A DNA stretch of 64,000 bases, from contig CAZRCI010000022.1 of the NCBI GenBank assembly GCA_964598535.1, positions 22,639 to 86,638 on the forward strand, written 5' to 3'. The stretch's first letter is position 1. Every line of letters starts with the position of its first letter. Below the pieces are notes generated by a model. The model did not search any database. It saw nothing but the letters and a program-made list of their open reading frames with translations, and was not told where the DNA came from. Positions 27,466 to 36,901 of this stretch are shown piece by piece. This DNA comes from JALHMI01 sp964598535 (GTDB taxonomy: Bacteria > Planctomycetota > Planctomycetia > Pirellulales > PALSA-1355). The translations under genes were made by a program, and so were the position numbers.

Positions 27466-28053
27466 ATGAGCACAAACCAACCCAATTCCCGGAGTCCTGA
27501 GTTGATGTCGCCCGAGGACACGGCTCTGGTGGTCGTCGATGTTCAAACCAAGTTAATGCCGCTAATCCGCGGCCAGGCTCGCATTCTCTGGAATCTCGGC
27601 CGGCTGGTAGAGGGGGCCGAAGCCACGGGGGTCCGCGCGCTAGCCACGGAGCAGTATCCACAGGGCCTGGGGCCGACCGTCCCGGAGCTAGCCGGCCGAC
27701 TGGGCGAAATCCCCACCAAAATGGCGTTTAGTTGCGCCGGTTGCGAGCCGTTCATCGCACGGCTCCAAGCCTTGGGCGCGAGCAAGGTCCTGGTAACGGG
27801 CATCGAGGCTCACGTCTGCGTCCAGCAGACGGTACTCGACCTGTTGGCCGCCGGCTATCGAGTTTACGTGCCGGTCGACGCGGTCGGCTCCAGGTATCAA
27901 ATCGACTCTGAAACGGCGCTGCGCCGCATGGAATCGAGCGGGGCAACGCTCACCACGACCGAATCGGCCCTGTTCGAGTGGTGCCAGGTATCCGGCACGC
28001 CGACATTCAAGAAGATCAGCAGCCTGATCCGCGAGACGCCGCCCGCCGAGTAA
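27466..28053 (+). CDS. Isochorismatase-family cysteine hydrolase
   Basis: 195 aa. The family triad is visible: Asp in ALVVVDVQ (about residue 25), Lys in PTKMAFSC (about 85) and Cys in GIEAHVCVQQT (about 118), which follows the expected cis-peptide region. It resembles the YcaC/isochorismatase-like group, with no siderophore or nicotinamidase partners nearby to fix the substrate. The gene begins 31 bases ahead of the next one in a likely two-gene operon with the aminotransferase. Confidence 0.82.
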   Translation: MSTNQPNSRSPELMSPEDTALVVVDVQTKLMPLIRGQARILWNLGRLVEGAEATGVRALATEQYPQGLGPTVPELAGRLGEIPTKMAFSCAGCEPFIARLQALGASKVLVTGIEAHVCVQQTVLDLLAAGYRVYVPVDAVGSRYQIDSETALRRMESSGATLTTTESALFEWCQVSGTPTFKKISSLIRETPPAE

Positions 28054-28096
28054 TACGTTAATTCCAACCACCTTTCTTCAACACGTGACGTTAGCC

Positions 28097-29281
28097 ATGC
28101 CCCAGACAGCTCCCGCGCTCAATCCTCCCGTCCGTATCCTGATGGGCCCCGGCCCGAGCGATATCCATCCGCGCGTGCTCGAAGCGATCGCCAAGCCCAC
28201 GGTCGGGCATCTCGACCCGTACTATCTTGAACTGATGAACAACATGCGCGGCCTGATGCAGCATGTGTTCCGCACGAAGAACGAGATGACGCTCGCCGTC
28301 AGCGGCACCGGCTCGGCCGGCATGGAAGCGGCCGTGGTGAACGTGATCGAGCCGGGAGACTCGATGATCGTGTGCGTGAACGGCGTATTCGGCGGGCGCA
28401 TGGTCGACGTCGCCACCCGCGCCGGCGCGAACGTGAGCAAGGTGGAAAAACCGTGGGGCGAAGTCTTCTCGCCCGTGGACTTGAAAGACGCGCTGGCCAA
28501 GGCCAAGCCCAAGGTCGTGGGCATCGTGATGGCGGAAACCTCGACCGGCGCGTGGCAGCCGATCGAAGAGATCTCCAAGCTGGTCCATGACGCCGGCGCG
28601 ATGCTGCTGGTCGACGCCGTGACGTCGCTGGGGGGCGTGCCCGTCGAAGTCGACAAGTGGAACATCGACGTGATCTACTCGGGCACGCAAAAGTGTTTGA
28701 GCTGCCCGCCGGGACTCGCCCCGGTATCGTTCAGCCCGCGCGCGATGGAAGTCGTGCTCGGGCGCAAGTCGAAAGTGCAAAGCTGGTATCTCGACCTGAC
28801 GATGCTCGCCAAATACTGGGGCTCGGAACGGGTGTACCATCATACCGCGCCGATCAACATGACCTACGGCCTGTACGAGGCATTGCAACTCGTCCACGAA
28901 GAGGGGCTCGAGGCTTGTTTCGCCCGGCACATGCTGAATCATAAGGCGCTCAAGGCGGGCCTCGCCGCGCTCGGCATGGGATACACGGCCGCCGAAGGCC
29001 ATCAACTGCCGATGCTCAACGCCGTGCGGATTCCGCAGGGCGTGGACGATGCCACCGTTCGCGGGGGACTGCTCAAGCGATTTGGCATCGAGATCGGCGG
29101 CGGCCTGGGCGACTTCAAAGGCCAGGTGTGGCGCATCGGCCTGATGGGTTACGGCGCCCGGCCGAACAACGTGTACCTGCTGCTTTCGGCCCTCGAGCAA
29201 CTGCTGGCCGAGCAAGGACACACGTTCGATCACGGCGCGTCGGTCGCGGCCGCGGCGGGCGTTTACTCGGCGGCGAAGTGA
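28097..29281 (+). CDS. Class V aminotransferase, alanine/serine-glyoxylate type
   Basis: 394 aa from the ATG at 28097 (a GTG at 28085 is also in frame). Fold-type I PLP features are GPGPSDIHPRVLEA at the N-terminus, SGTGSAGMEAAVVN for phosphate binding, VDAVTSLGGVPVEVD with the PLP Asp, and SGTQKCLSCPPGLAPVSF with the Schiff-base Lys. This layout fits alanine-glyoxylate or serine-glyoxylate aminotransferases. Ureidoglycine or phosphonate substrates cannot be excluded. It is convergent with ftsQ. Confidence 0.87.
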   Translation: MPQTAPALNPPVRILMGPGPSDIHPRVLEAIAKPTVGHLDPYYLELMNNMRGLMQHVFRTKNEMTLAVSGTGSAGMEAAVVNVIEPGDSMIVCVNGVFGGRMVDVATRAGANVSKVEKPWGEVFSPVDLKDALAKAKPKVVGIVMAETSTGAWQPIEEISKLVHDAGAMLLVDAVTSLGGVPVEVDKWNIDVIYSGTQKCLSCPPGLAPVSFSPRAMEVVLGRKSKVQSWYLDLTMLAKYWGSERVYHHTAPINMTYGLYEALQLVHEEGLEACFARHMLNHKALKAGLAALGMGYTAAEGHQLPMLNAVRIPQGVDDATVRGGLLKRFGIEIGGGLGDFKGQVWRIGLMGYGARPNNVYLLLSALEQLLAEQGHTFDHGASVAAAAGVYSAAK

Positions 29282-29330
29282 GTTCCGCCCAGGAGCGTCG
29301 CGGCGGCCCCTGCGCGCGTCACGTCCATGC

Positions 29331-30368
29331 TCAATCGATCGGTTCGCCGTCTTCCGCGCGGCGGAGCACGGCGTCTTCGGCAGGTTCCTCGGCCGGACGG
29401 CGGCGCTTCGTGGAAACCTCGTCCACGGCCGGCAATGGAGCCACGTTGGGCAACGCCTTTTGCAACAGGGCTCCGCGGCCGTCGATCTCGATGTGCCACG
29501 GCCCTTCCGGCCCGTCGAGCGAGCCGCTGTTCTGCGTCTGGTAGCGTTTGAGCTGCGCGATCTTCTCCCGCGGGGGCACCTCGCCCGGCATGTCCGTTCC
29601 TGGCGCGCGTCCCCAATCGATCCGCGTACCGCTGGCCGTGAGCAAGGCGTAGGTATATTCGAACCCGCTCCGGGCGGGCTTACGTTCTACCGGAAGGATT
29701 CGCGTGATGCCGAGTTGGTGCCAGTCGGAGCCGAGCGCCGCGGCAATCTGTGCTCCGCCAAGCACGGCGGCGTCCGCCCAGCGTTTGCCGTGCGAGGCGG
29801 GCGGTTGGGTATAGATCTCGGCCACGAGCGGATAGCGTTCCGCTTCGGCCACGGTGAAATCGCGATCGGGAAGCAGCACCGCTTGCTCATCCACGGGCAG
29901 CACACCGCTACCGTCGTGAAGTTCGACCATCGCCACCGGTACGCGATAGACGAGTTGCACGTCGATGCCGGCCGGAAAGCGTTTGCTCACGCGTTCGACG
30001 CGAGCGACCCAGGGGTGTGCTGAAAACGCCTCGGCCAGTTTGACCGTCAGCGCGACATCCAATACCGACAGCGGCCCCAAACGTTCCAGGTCGCGCAACA
30101 CCTCCGACTTGATGCGATCTTCTGCCCGATCGCTGCCCGGATCGGGACGAATCCAGGCTGGCGGCGGCGGCGAGAGCGTGATGTGCTCGGGATGCACTTG
30201 ATACTGTTCGGCCGACATGACGTGCTCGCGTACATGCCGCCACACGGCCATACAGACGCTGCCCGAGAGCAAAACCACGATCGCGACCGCGGCGATTCGT
30301 TTCAGGCCTTTTCGCCCTCCGCCCGAGTCTGCCGGTGTCGTTTCTTCGCTCGCGCGTTTCTTGGCCAT
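29331..30368 (-). CDS. ftsQ: FtsQ/DivIB-like POTRA-domain protein
   Basis: 345 aa from the ATG at 30368, which overlaps the ddl stop. The cytoplasmic N-terminus is basic (MAKKRAS...RKGLKR), followed by one membrane helix (AAVAIVVLLSGSVCMAVW). A POTRA-like segment is at about residues 80-150 (LAEAFSAHPWVARVERVSKRFP ... VQLVYRVPVAMVEL), and a beta-rich periplasmic domain with a low-complexity tail follows. Position after ddl is that of ftsQ in the classic dcw cluster. The ftsA and ftsZ genes expected next are replaced by a convergent aminotransferase. Assignment rests on position and the POTRA pattern. Confidence 0.72.
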   Translation of the reverse strand: MAKKRASEETTPADSGGGRKGLKRIAAVAIVVLLSGSVCMAVWRHVREHVMSAEQYQVHPEHITLSPPPPAWIRPDPGSDRAEDRIKSEVLRDLERLGPLSVLDVALTVKLAEAFSAHPWVARVERVSKRFPAGIDVQLVYRVPVAMVELHDGSGVLPVDEQAVLLPDRDFTVAEAERYPLVAEIYTQPPASHGKRWADAAVLGGAQIAAALGSDWHQLGITRILPVERKPARSGFEYTYALLTASGTRIDWGRAPGTDMPGEVPPREKIAQLKRYQTQNSGSLDGPEGPWHIEIDGRGALLQKALPNVAPLPAVDEVSTKRRRPAEEPAEDAVLRRAEDGEPID

Positions 30369-31309
30369 CAGGTCACTCCTGCTGCCAAGCAGCGTTTCAC
30401 GAGTTGATCGCACAGGGTGGACAGGTCGAGCCCCGCCCGGGCGGCCGCCAACGGCGCAAGACTGCGCGCCGTCATGCCGGGAATCGCGTTGACTTCCAGC
30501 ACCCAGGGCGTTGCGGCACGGTCGAGCATCACGTCGACACGCGTGAGGCCGCTCACGCCCAGCGCTCGCACGGCTTGTGCGGCCACCGCCTCGATGGCCT
30601 CGCGCGTTGCGGCCGCGAGTGCAAAGTCAAAGCGATATTCCGTCAGCGTGTTGTGATATTTCGCGTCGTACGAGAACAGGGGCTCGGGCGAAACGATCTC
30701 GATCAGCGGCAGCGGCCGATCCTCCAGCATCGCCACGGTGAACTCGCGGCCAACGACCAGCCGCTCGGCGAGCACATGGCCGCCAAACCGGCGTGCCTTG
30801 GCAAGTTCCAACGGAATCTCGGCGCTTTCCCGGACAATCGTCACGCCAACGCTCGACCCCTGATCGTCAGGCTTGAGCACGACGGGATATCCCAGCGTCG
30901 AGACGCGCCGGGTAATGGTGGCCAACTTGTCCTCGGCGCCAAGGAGTACGAACGGCGGCGTCGGCACGCCCTCGACGGCAAAACGCTGTTTGCTGGCCAA
31001 TTTGCTCATCGCCAGGCGGCAAGCCTCGGGACTGCTCCCCGTATAGAGCACGCCTAGCGTTGTTAACCTGGCCTGCACACGGCCGTCTTCGCCCGCGCCG
31101 CCATGCAGCGCCATGAAGCAGGCGTCAAAACGATTCCAATCGATGTGGTCGAGCGGAACTTGCGCGGGATCGAACAGCGTGACCTGATGGCCGCGCTCGG
31201 CCAAAGCCGCGACCACGCCGGCGCCACTGCGCAAGCTGACCTCACGCTCGGCAGAATCTCCGCCCGCCAACACGGCTACGCGAAGCCTGGCCTCCTGCAT
31301 CTCTAGCAT
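30368..31309 (-). CDS. ddl: D-alanine--D-alanine ligase
   Basis: 313 aa. ATP-grasp features are present: RVAVLAGGDSAEREVSLRSG at the N-terminus, ALHGGAGEDGRVQ (substrate loop), VVLKPDDQGSSVGVTIV and the metal-binding LEVNAIPGMT. It makes the D-Ala-D-Ala dipeptide that MurF attaches. The usual HG-x-GEDG is HGGAGEDG here, so the catalytic glycine-rich motif is kept. The stop overlaps the ftsQ start (ATGA), indicating coupled translation. Confidence 0.93.
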   Translation of the reverse strand: MLEMQEARLRVAVLAGGDSAEREVSLRSGAGVVAALAERGHQVTLFDPAQVPLDHIDWNRFDACFMALHGGAGEDGRVQARLTTLGVLYTGSSPEACRLAMSKLASKQRFAVEGVPTPPFVLLGAEDKLATITRRVSTLGYPVVLKPDDQGSSVGVTIVRESAEIPLELAKARRFGGHVLAERLVVGREFTVAMLEDRPLPLIEIVSPEPLFSYDAKYHNTLTEYRFDFALAAATREAIEAVAAQAVRALGVSGLTRVDVMLDRAATPWVLEVNAIPGMTARSLAPLAAARAGLDLSTLCDQLVKRCLAAGVT

Positions 31310-31596
31310 TTGCCGGTCCTCCTGACCGCCGCCCTCGCACGCTCGAAAACGCCTCGCTCGATGCCCTCACCCCGGCGGTCGCCCTGACAACTTGTCGAGG
31401 GCGTCCGGTGATTCGCGAAATATCCAGAGAATATCAGCCCGACAGGGCGAGCGAGGAATCACTCCGCGGAATTCTCTCGCCGGCGTTTGGGGGCTATTAC
31501 TCGTGCTCCGTCAACGTCTTACTTTTCGGGTTCCGCCATTACGGAAGCGTTTCGGTTACTTGTTGGGGAGATTCAATGAATTGCCGACGCTACGCG

Positions 31597-32475
31597 CTAC
31601 CAGATTTCGATTTCGGTTTCGAGCACCACGCCGAGCCGCTCCTCAACGCGCTGCCGCACCAGCTCGATCAGCTTCAGCACGTCGGCGCTGGTGGCGGTGT
31701 CATCGGCCACGATAAAGTTCGCATGCCGTTGACTAACTTCGGCGCCACCGATTCGGGTGTTCTTGAGCCCGGCCTGCTCGATCAGCATCCCCGCGCTCAT
31801 GCCACGCGGATTTTTGAAGATGCAACCTGCGCTTTGGTGCCCCAACGGTTGGGCGGCCTTTTTTATGATCCATTGTTTTTGCATTCGCTTGGTGAGCTCC
31901 TCGGGATTATCCGATTCGAGCTCAAACCGCGCGCCGAGGATCACGAGCTCGTCGAGCGAGCTTTCGCGATAGGCGAAGACCATCTCCTCACGATTTCGAG
32001 TAAGGATCTCGCCGGTGCGCGTCATGATCGTGGCCTGTGCCGTCCATTGGCCGATATCACCGCCGCGACTGCCGGAGTTGCCGTGCAGGGCGCCGCCGAC
32101 GGTGCCTGGAATTCCGACCAGCGTTTCCAGGCCGGCCAGTCCCTCGCGCACCGAGACGTTGATCGTGTGGCCCAGCTTTGCGCCGCCGCCGGCCGAGACG
32201 GTTTGAGCGCTGACCGAGATTTCGCTGAATACGGGGGCGCTCAAGCGAATCACGAGGCCGCTCACGCCTTCGTCGCGGACGAGAATGTTCGAGCCGCCAC
32301 CGAGTAACCGCACGGGCAGCCCCTCGTCATGCGCGCGAAGCACCAACGTCCGCAGATCCTCGACGCTCTCGGGCTCGGCAAAGAACTGAGCCGGCCCCCC
32401 CAGGTGAAACCAGGTGTGCGGGGCCAGTGGTTCAGAGCGTTTAACGAATTGTTCGAAGTCCTTGACCAAGCTCAT
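31597..32475 (-). CDS. murB: UDP-N-acetylmuramate dehydrogenase
   Basis: 292 aa from the ATG at 32475, inside the last 35 bases of murC; a TTG lies at 32481. The FAD-binding PP-loop region (RLLGGGSNILVRDEGVSGLVIRL), GIPGTVGGALHGNSG and the C-terminal active-site block SAGCIFKNP...SAGMLIEQAGLK are present. The Ser before GC in SAGCIFKNP is the usual catalytic Ser/Cys position, and the Glu of the C-terminal pair is within LETEIEIW. It reduces UDP-GlcNAc-enolpyruvate to UDP-MurNAc. Its overlap with murC implies a polycistron. Confidence 0.93.
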   Translation of the reverse strand: MSLVKDFEQFVKRSEPLAPHTWFHLGGPAQFFAEPESVEDLRTLVLRAHDEGLPVRLLGGGSNILVRDEGVSGLVIRLSAPVFSEISVSAQTVSAGGGAKLGHTINVSVREGLAGLETLVGIPGTVGGALHGNSGSRGGDIGQWTAQATIMTRTGEILTRNREEMVFAYRESSLDELVILGARFELESDNPEELTKRMQKQWIIKKAAQPLGHQSAGCIFKNPRGMSAGMLIEQAGLKNTRIGGAEVSQRHANFIVADDTATSADVLKLIELVRQRVEERLGVVLETEIEIW

Positions 32476-33883
32476 GCGCAACCGTTCCGATGTCTCCGGC
32501 GCCCATTGCCACGAACACGTCGCCAGGGCGCAGGCGTTGTTTCAAGGTATGCAAAATCTCGCGGTTGGTGGCCACACGTAGCGCCTGGCCACCGTTTTCG
32601 CCAAGCAATCGGCACAGGTCGTCAGAGCTTACCCCCCCGGCGCCGCACGCGTCTTCGCGAGCCCGGTATACGTCTGCCACGACGACAATATCTGCATTGT
32701 GCAGACTTCGCGTGAAGTCGTCCAGCAGACGTTCAAGCCGCGAGGCCTGATGCGGCTGGAATGCACACACGATTCGGCGGCCCGGATACATCTCCCGCAG
32801 CGTGGCCAGCGAGGCCGCGACCTCGGTCGGATGATGGGCGTAATCGTCCCACAGCGCGACGTCGCGCACCTCGCCCAAGAGTTGCAGCCGCCGGCGGAGG
32901 CCGACGAAGCCTTCGAGCCCGGCGCGAATGGCCGCGGCACTCGCTCCGCAGTGGCTCGCCAGCGCGGCCGCCGCCACGGCGTTCATCACATTATGCCGCC
33001 CAGGCACGGGCAGGCTCACGTCGCAAACCGCATGGTCGCGGTAGCTGAGCTGGAAGCGATAGTAGCCGCGCCGCTGACAGAGGTCGCTCGCGCGCCAATT
33101 GGCAGCGGCCGATTCGCCAAAGGTCTCGACCGCGCAGCATAACTCGCTAACGACGCGCATGGCCGCACGGCACTCATGCCGGGCCACGATCAGCCCGCTG
33201 CTTGGCACGCGCCGCGCGAAGTGCCAGAAGGCCTGTTCGAGTTCGGTTTGCGAGGCGTAGCAATCAAAGTGATCCGGTTCGACGTTCAGCACCGCCGCCA
33301 GCTCCGGCGCGAGGTGCTGGAAGTTGCCTTGATACTCACAGGCCTCGACGACCATCCAATCGCCACGTCCTTGGCGGCCTCCGGCCAAGGCCCCGATGGG
33401 CGTGGCGCCGACGACGACTGACGGCTGCAAGCCCGCCGCCACCATGATCTCGCCGGTCATCGCCGTGGTCGTGCTCTTGCCGTGCGTGCCGGCAATGGCC
33501 ACGCCGCGGCGCGTCTCCATCAGCCGCCCCAGCATCTGGGCATAGCTCATCGAGCGCACGCCCAGTTCGCTCGCTCGCTGCCGTTCGGGATTTTCAGTCG
33601 AGACCGCGTCGCTGTGAATCACTAGATCCAACGACGGATCGATCCGCGCGGGATCGTGGCCGACATGCACGGCGAACGGTGCGCCCGCCAGCGATTGAGC
33701 GGCCAGATCCGAGCCGCTCACTTGCCAGCCGGCTTGATCCAAGAGGTCGGCCAACGAACGCATGCCTGCACCGGCGATCCCCACCAGATGAACGCGTCGC
33801 CAGCCAGCCTGCGGCATGCGCCAAGTGAGCCGTTCTTCGCAAATCGTTTGACTCAAGTGAAGTCCCCCCGTTCCTTGCACCAT
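32441..33883 (-). CDS. murC: UDP-N-acetylmuramate--L-alanine ligase
   Basis: 480 aa from the ATG at 33883; an internal ATG at 33817 precedes the first strand more closely. The Mur-ligase pattern is complete: VHLVGIAGAGMRSLA (UDP site), GTHGKSTTTAMTG (P-loop), and a DDYAHHPTEVAASLATLR motif in the C-terminal half. It adds L-Ala to UDP-MurNAc. Its 3' end overlaps murB by about 35 bases. Upstream, 241 bases separate it from murG, where ftsW sits in many bacteria. Confidence 0.93.
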   Translation of the reverse strand: MVQGTGGLHLSQTICEERLTWRMPQAGWRRVHLVGIAGAGMRSLADLLDQAGWQVSGSDLAAQSLAGAPFAVHVGHDPARIDPSLDLVIHSDAVSTENPERQRASELGVRSMSYAQMLGRLMETRRGVAIAGTHGKSTTTAMTGEIMVAAGLQPSVVVGATPIGALAGGRQGRGDWMVVEACEYQGNFQHLAPELAAVLNVEPDHFDCYASQTELEQAFWHFARRVPSSGLIVARHECRAAMRVVSELCCAVETFGESAAANWRASDLCQRRGYYRFQLSYRDHAVCDVSLPVPGRHNVMNAVAAAALASHCGASAAAIRAGLEGFVGLRRRLQLLGEVRDVALWDDYAHHPTEVAASLATLREMYPGRRIVCAFQPHQASRLERLLDDFTRSLHNADIVVVADVYRAREDACGAGGVSSDDLCRLLGENGGQALRVATNREILHTLKQRLRPGDVFVAMGAGDIGTVAHELGQGLRTIR

Positions 33884-34124
33884 AGTAGAAGCGCGTCGGA
33901 TCAGGGCGGGATAATACGGCCAGCCGCGCACGCCTGTCAATCCAAGGCGTGCTAGCAATGCCCCCGCTGCGCATTTGCGCGACAGGCCAGCCCCAGGAAA
34001 AGGCAACCGCCACGAGCGTCACGAACGAAAGGAGGAGGGAAACACCCGACAGACGGTCTCCCCCCTCGCTCGGCGTTTCGACAGCGAGCCGTTTCGGTTC
34101 CGATCCCCGGCCCACGGAGACATG

Positions 34125-35258
34125 TCAGGCCACGGAGAGCTGACGCGACTGCAATAGCGCGACGATCGTCCGAGCCACGCGGCGCGTGGCCTGTGGGCGG
34201 GCAAGGGCTGCCATCCCCTGGGCCATGCGTACGCGCTGGCGATGATCGCTGGCCAGCTCGATCGTCTCCTCAGCCAACCGATTGTCGAGCCGGCCTTGTA
34301 CCTGACGCTCGTCGAGAAGCCGGCAAGCTCCGGCCGCGACAAATGCCTCGGCGTTTTTCCGCTGATGATCGTCGGTCGCCTCGGGAAACGGCAGCACGAT
34401 CGCCGGCAGTCCGCTGGCAGCCAGTTCGGCCAGCGTGGTTCCGCCCGCGCGGCTGATCGCGAGTTGACTCTCGCGCATGAGCTGCGGAAGCTCCTCGATA
34501 AACGGGGCCACGGTGGCCGTGAGTCCCAGTTTTCGATATAGCTCGGCGGTTCGCGCCACGTCGCGTTGGCCCGCCTGGTGAACGATTTCCCAACCGTGCA
34601 ACACCGCGCCGGCCTTATACAGGGCGCGAGGCACTTGCTCGTTGAGCGACTGGGCTCCGCCGCTACCGCCCATCACGAGCAGCTTGCGTCGCGAGCCAAA
34701 ACGGTCGGGCAAGTGGCGCACCGGGGCGGCTTGGTCGAGGAACGCGCGCCGCAAGGGATTGCCCGTCACGCGCACGCGAGCGCCTTGCTTAAGATGCGGA
34801 CGAATGTCATCGAAGGTCGAACAGATGGCCGAAGCCCCGGCCGCCAACCATCGCGTGGCCCGACCGGGCACGGCATTCTGCTCGAGCAGAATGTACGGTA
34901 TGCCGAGCGCCGCGGCGGCCCGACCGGCCGGCACGCTGGCGTAACCGCCGAGCCCCACGACCAAGCCGATTTGCTGCGCACGCAGATATCGCCGCGCGGC
35001 GTAGTAGCCCGACAGGTTCTCCGTCACGAATCGAATCGCCTCGCTCGCGCGCCGCGGAAACGGGCGACAGGGCAACGTCAAATAGCTGAATCCCGCCCGC
35101 TCCACATAGCGTTGCTCGAACGCTTTTCCGGTGCCGGCGAACGAAACCTGCACATGCGGCGCATGCCGGCGCAGATAGTCGGCCACGGCCAGGCCAGGGA
35201 ACAGGTGACCGGCAGTCCCACCACCGGCAAACAACACATGACTTCGTAGGGTACTCAT
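34125..35258 (-). CDS. murG: Undecaprenyl-PP-MurNAc-pentapeptide N-acetylglucosaminyltransferase
   Basis: 377 aa from the ATG at 35258 (MSTLRSHVLFAGGGTAGHLFP). The two GT-B G-loops are visible: GGGTAGHLFPGLAVAD near the start, and GLGGYASVPAGRAAAALGIPYILLEQNAVPGR. The UDP-GlcNAc site is VMGGSGGAQSLNE followed by SRAGGTTLAELAASGLPAIVLPFP. It converts lipid I to lipid II at the inner membrane. It sits between mraY and murC, as in the classic cluster. Confidence 0.94.
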   Translation of the reverse strand: MSTLRSHVLFAGGGTAGHLFPGLAVADYLRRHAPHVQVSFAGTGKAFEQRYVERAGFSYLTLPCRPFPRRASEAIRFVTENLSGYYAARRYLRAQQIGLVVGLGGYASVPAGRAAAALGIPYILLEQNAVPGRATRWLAAGASAICSTFDDIRPHLKQGARVRVTGNPLRRAFLDQAAPVRHLPDRFGSRRKLLVMGGSGGAQSLNEQVPRALYKAGAVLHGWEIVHQAGQRDVARTAELYRKLGLTATVAPFIEELPQLMRESQLAISRAGGTTLAELAASGLPAIVLPFPEATDDHQRKNAEAFVAAGACRLLDERQVQGRLDNRLAEETIELASDHRQRVRMAQGMAALARPQATRRVARTIVALLQSRQLSVA

Positions 35259-35364
35259 ACACTCCGGTCCAAACTTACCGTCGCGGAGATCGAACGTGCT
35301 GTTCCGCAAACTCCCTGCGGAAGACGGCGACCGCCTACGCGACCTGTTACGTTGGACACGCTCC

Positions 35365-36534
35365 TCATCGAAATAGTTCGGCGAGTGCCGGCAATTCTTG
35401 GCTGGCGCTCGGTGGTAAAGTTTGTGGGCTTGCATCGGCAATACCCGAATTGGTTGAACTGGTTTCTGCCGGCCAATTTGCACCGGCGGCGACGATCGCC
35501 AGGGCGAGAATCGCGCACATGCCGCCGGCGATCCAAAACCGGACAACGATTTTGTCTTCGGCCACGCCGCGGAACTGAAAGTGGTGATGTAGCGGGGCGC
35601 AACGGAACACGCGGCGCTGCGTACAGCGAAACCAGCCGACCTGAACGATCACGCTCAGCGTTTCGATCACAAACACTCCGCCCACGAGCAGGAGCAGCAA
35701 TTCCTGCCTCGCGACAACCGCAATGAGCCCCAGCACGCCCCCCAACGGCAGCGAACCGGCATCCCCCATAAAGATCGCCGCCGGGTGACAGTTGAACCAC
35801 AAAAACGCGACCAGGGCTCCGGCGAGCGCCGCGCCCACGACAGCCATCTCGGCTGCGTGCGGGCTGAAGGAGATCCCCATCGTGGAGGCCCAGGCTTCGT
35901 GCCCCGCGATGAGCGCCACCAGCGCCATCGCCGCAATTGCCAGCAGCATGCAACCACCGGCAAGGCCATCGAGCCCATCGGAAAGGTTCACCGCGTTCGA
36001 CGAACCGACGATTACCAGCGCCGCCCAGGGCACAAACCACCATCCCATATCAAAGCTACCCACGAGCGGCAGGCACAGTTTCGGGGATTCGCCGACGTGT
36101 ACATACATCGCGAACAGCCAACTCGCCGCCGCGATGGCAATCGTCGCCTGCGCGGCCAATTTGACGCGGGCGGACAAGCCGCGCCGCGCGGTTCGCAACT
36201 TGACCCAATCGTCCGCGCAACCCACGGCGCACAGCGCAGCGGCCACCAGCGCCACGAGCGGCAAGGTGGCGTTCGCCCAATGGCCGAATACCAGCAGCGT
36301 GGCGAGGAAGCAGCCGACGATGAGTACCCCCCCCATCGTGGGCGTGCCCTGCTTGGCGCTGTGCAAGCGGGTAAGCTCGGCCGAGGCGGATTTAACCTGC
36401 TCGCCGCAGCGAGCGCGCAACCAGCGAATGCACCGCGGGGCCAGCAGCATCGCCACTCCAAAGCTCATTGCGCATGCCAACCCGCCGCGTGCAAGCACGC
36501 TCGACGCAAATGGCAGTGCCCCGGCAGATGGCAT
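35365..36534 (-). CDS. mraY: Phospho-N-acetylmuramoyl-pentapeptide transferase
   Basis: 389 aa from the ATG at 36534. About ten membrane helices carry the polyprenyl-phosphate transferase motifs: KQGTPTMGGVLI, CADDWVK (Asp pair), NAVNLSDGLDGLAGG (catalytic), and the MraY-specific CAPLHHHFQ (HHH) loop. It makes lipid I from UDP-MurNAc-pentapeptide. A 367-base region without a firm gene separates it from murF upstream, and murG starts 106 bases after it. Confidence 0.94.
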   Translation of the reverse strand: MPSAGALPFASSVLARGGLACAMSFGVAMLLAPRCIRWLRARCGEQVKSASAELTRLHSAKQGTPTMGGVLIVGCFLATLLVFGHWANATLPLVALVAAALCAVGCADDWVKLRTARRGLSARVKLAAQATIAIAAASWLFAMYVHVGESPKLCLPLVGSFDMGWWFVPWAALVIVGSSNAVNLSDGLDGLAGGCMLLAIAAMALVALIAGHEAWASTMGISFSPHAAEMAVVGAALAGALVAFLWFNCHPAAIFMGDAGSLPLGGVLGLIAVVARQELLLLLVGGVFVIETLSVIVQVGWFRCTQRRVFRCAPLHHHFQFRGVAEDKIVVRFWIAGGMCAILALAIVAAGANWPAETSSTNSGIADASPQTLPPSASQELPALAELFR

Positions 36535-36901
36535 GATGGACGGCTCGAATGAACCAAGACGAGATGAGGGCGCTACGACTTGAAGGCGTGTTCGACTTGC
36601 AATTGAATTCCGCGGCGCCGGTCTCGCCCACGACCGGCGCCAGCCGCTTGTCGCTCGACGTGGCATAGCCAAGCGACGTGTTCCCTGAGTCGTCGGAGCG
36701 GCGTTTGACCGCCGCTCCGACGCTCAGTCCTTGAGCTCCATCGCGAAGCACTCGCCGGCGCAGTCGACCCAGTAACCGCGATATCCAGCAAGCTTAATGC
36801 TCCAACCCAGGAGGGAGGGTAGTGCCGAGTTCCCGCAAACTCTACACCATCGACGGAGCTCACAAATGGCTTGTTCATCCTCCGATTCTGTGTGTCTGTA
36901 A
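36535..36901. other. Interruption between murF and mraY
   Basis: 367 bases that hold no established mur or fts gene. A long perfect hairpin occupies 36685-36727. Minus-strand frames are open, the most plausible being the small ORF ending at 36724. Nothing else is recognisable. Confidence 0.45.
36685..36727. repeat. Long hairpin between murF and mraY
   Basis: GTCGGAGCGGCG (36692-36703) and CGCCGCTCCGAC (36710-36721) are exact complements over a TTTGAC loop, extended by outer CTGAG/CTCAG arms (36685-36689 and 36723-36727). There is no T-tract on either side, so it is more likely an attenuator or mRNA-stability element than a simple terminator. Confidence 0.6.

Noticed and set aside
33594..34115. 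173-codon minus-strand frame between murG and murC
   Set aside because: Most of it overlaps the conserved N-terminus of murC in another frame. Only the first 70 codons are free, and they match nothing I know; the hydrophobic stretch is reported only as a low-interest observation.
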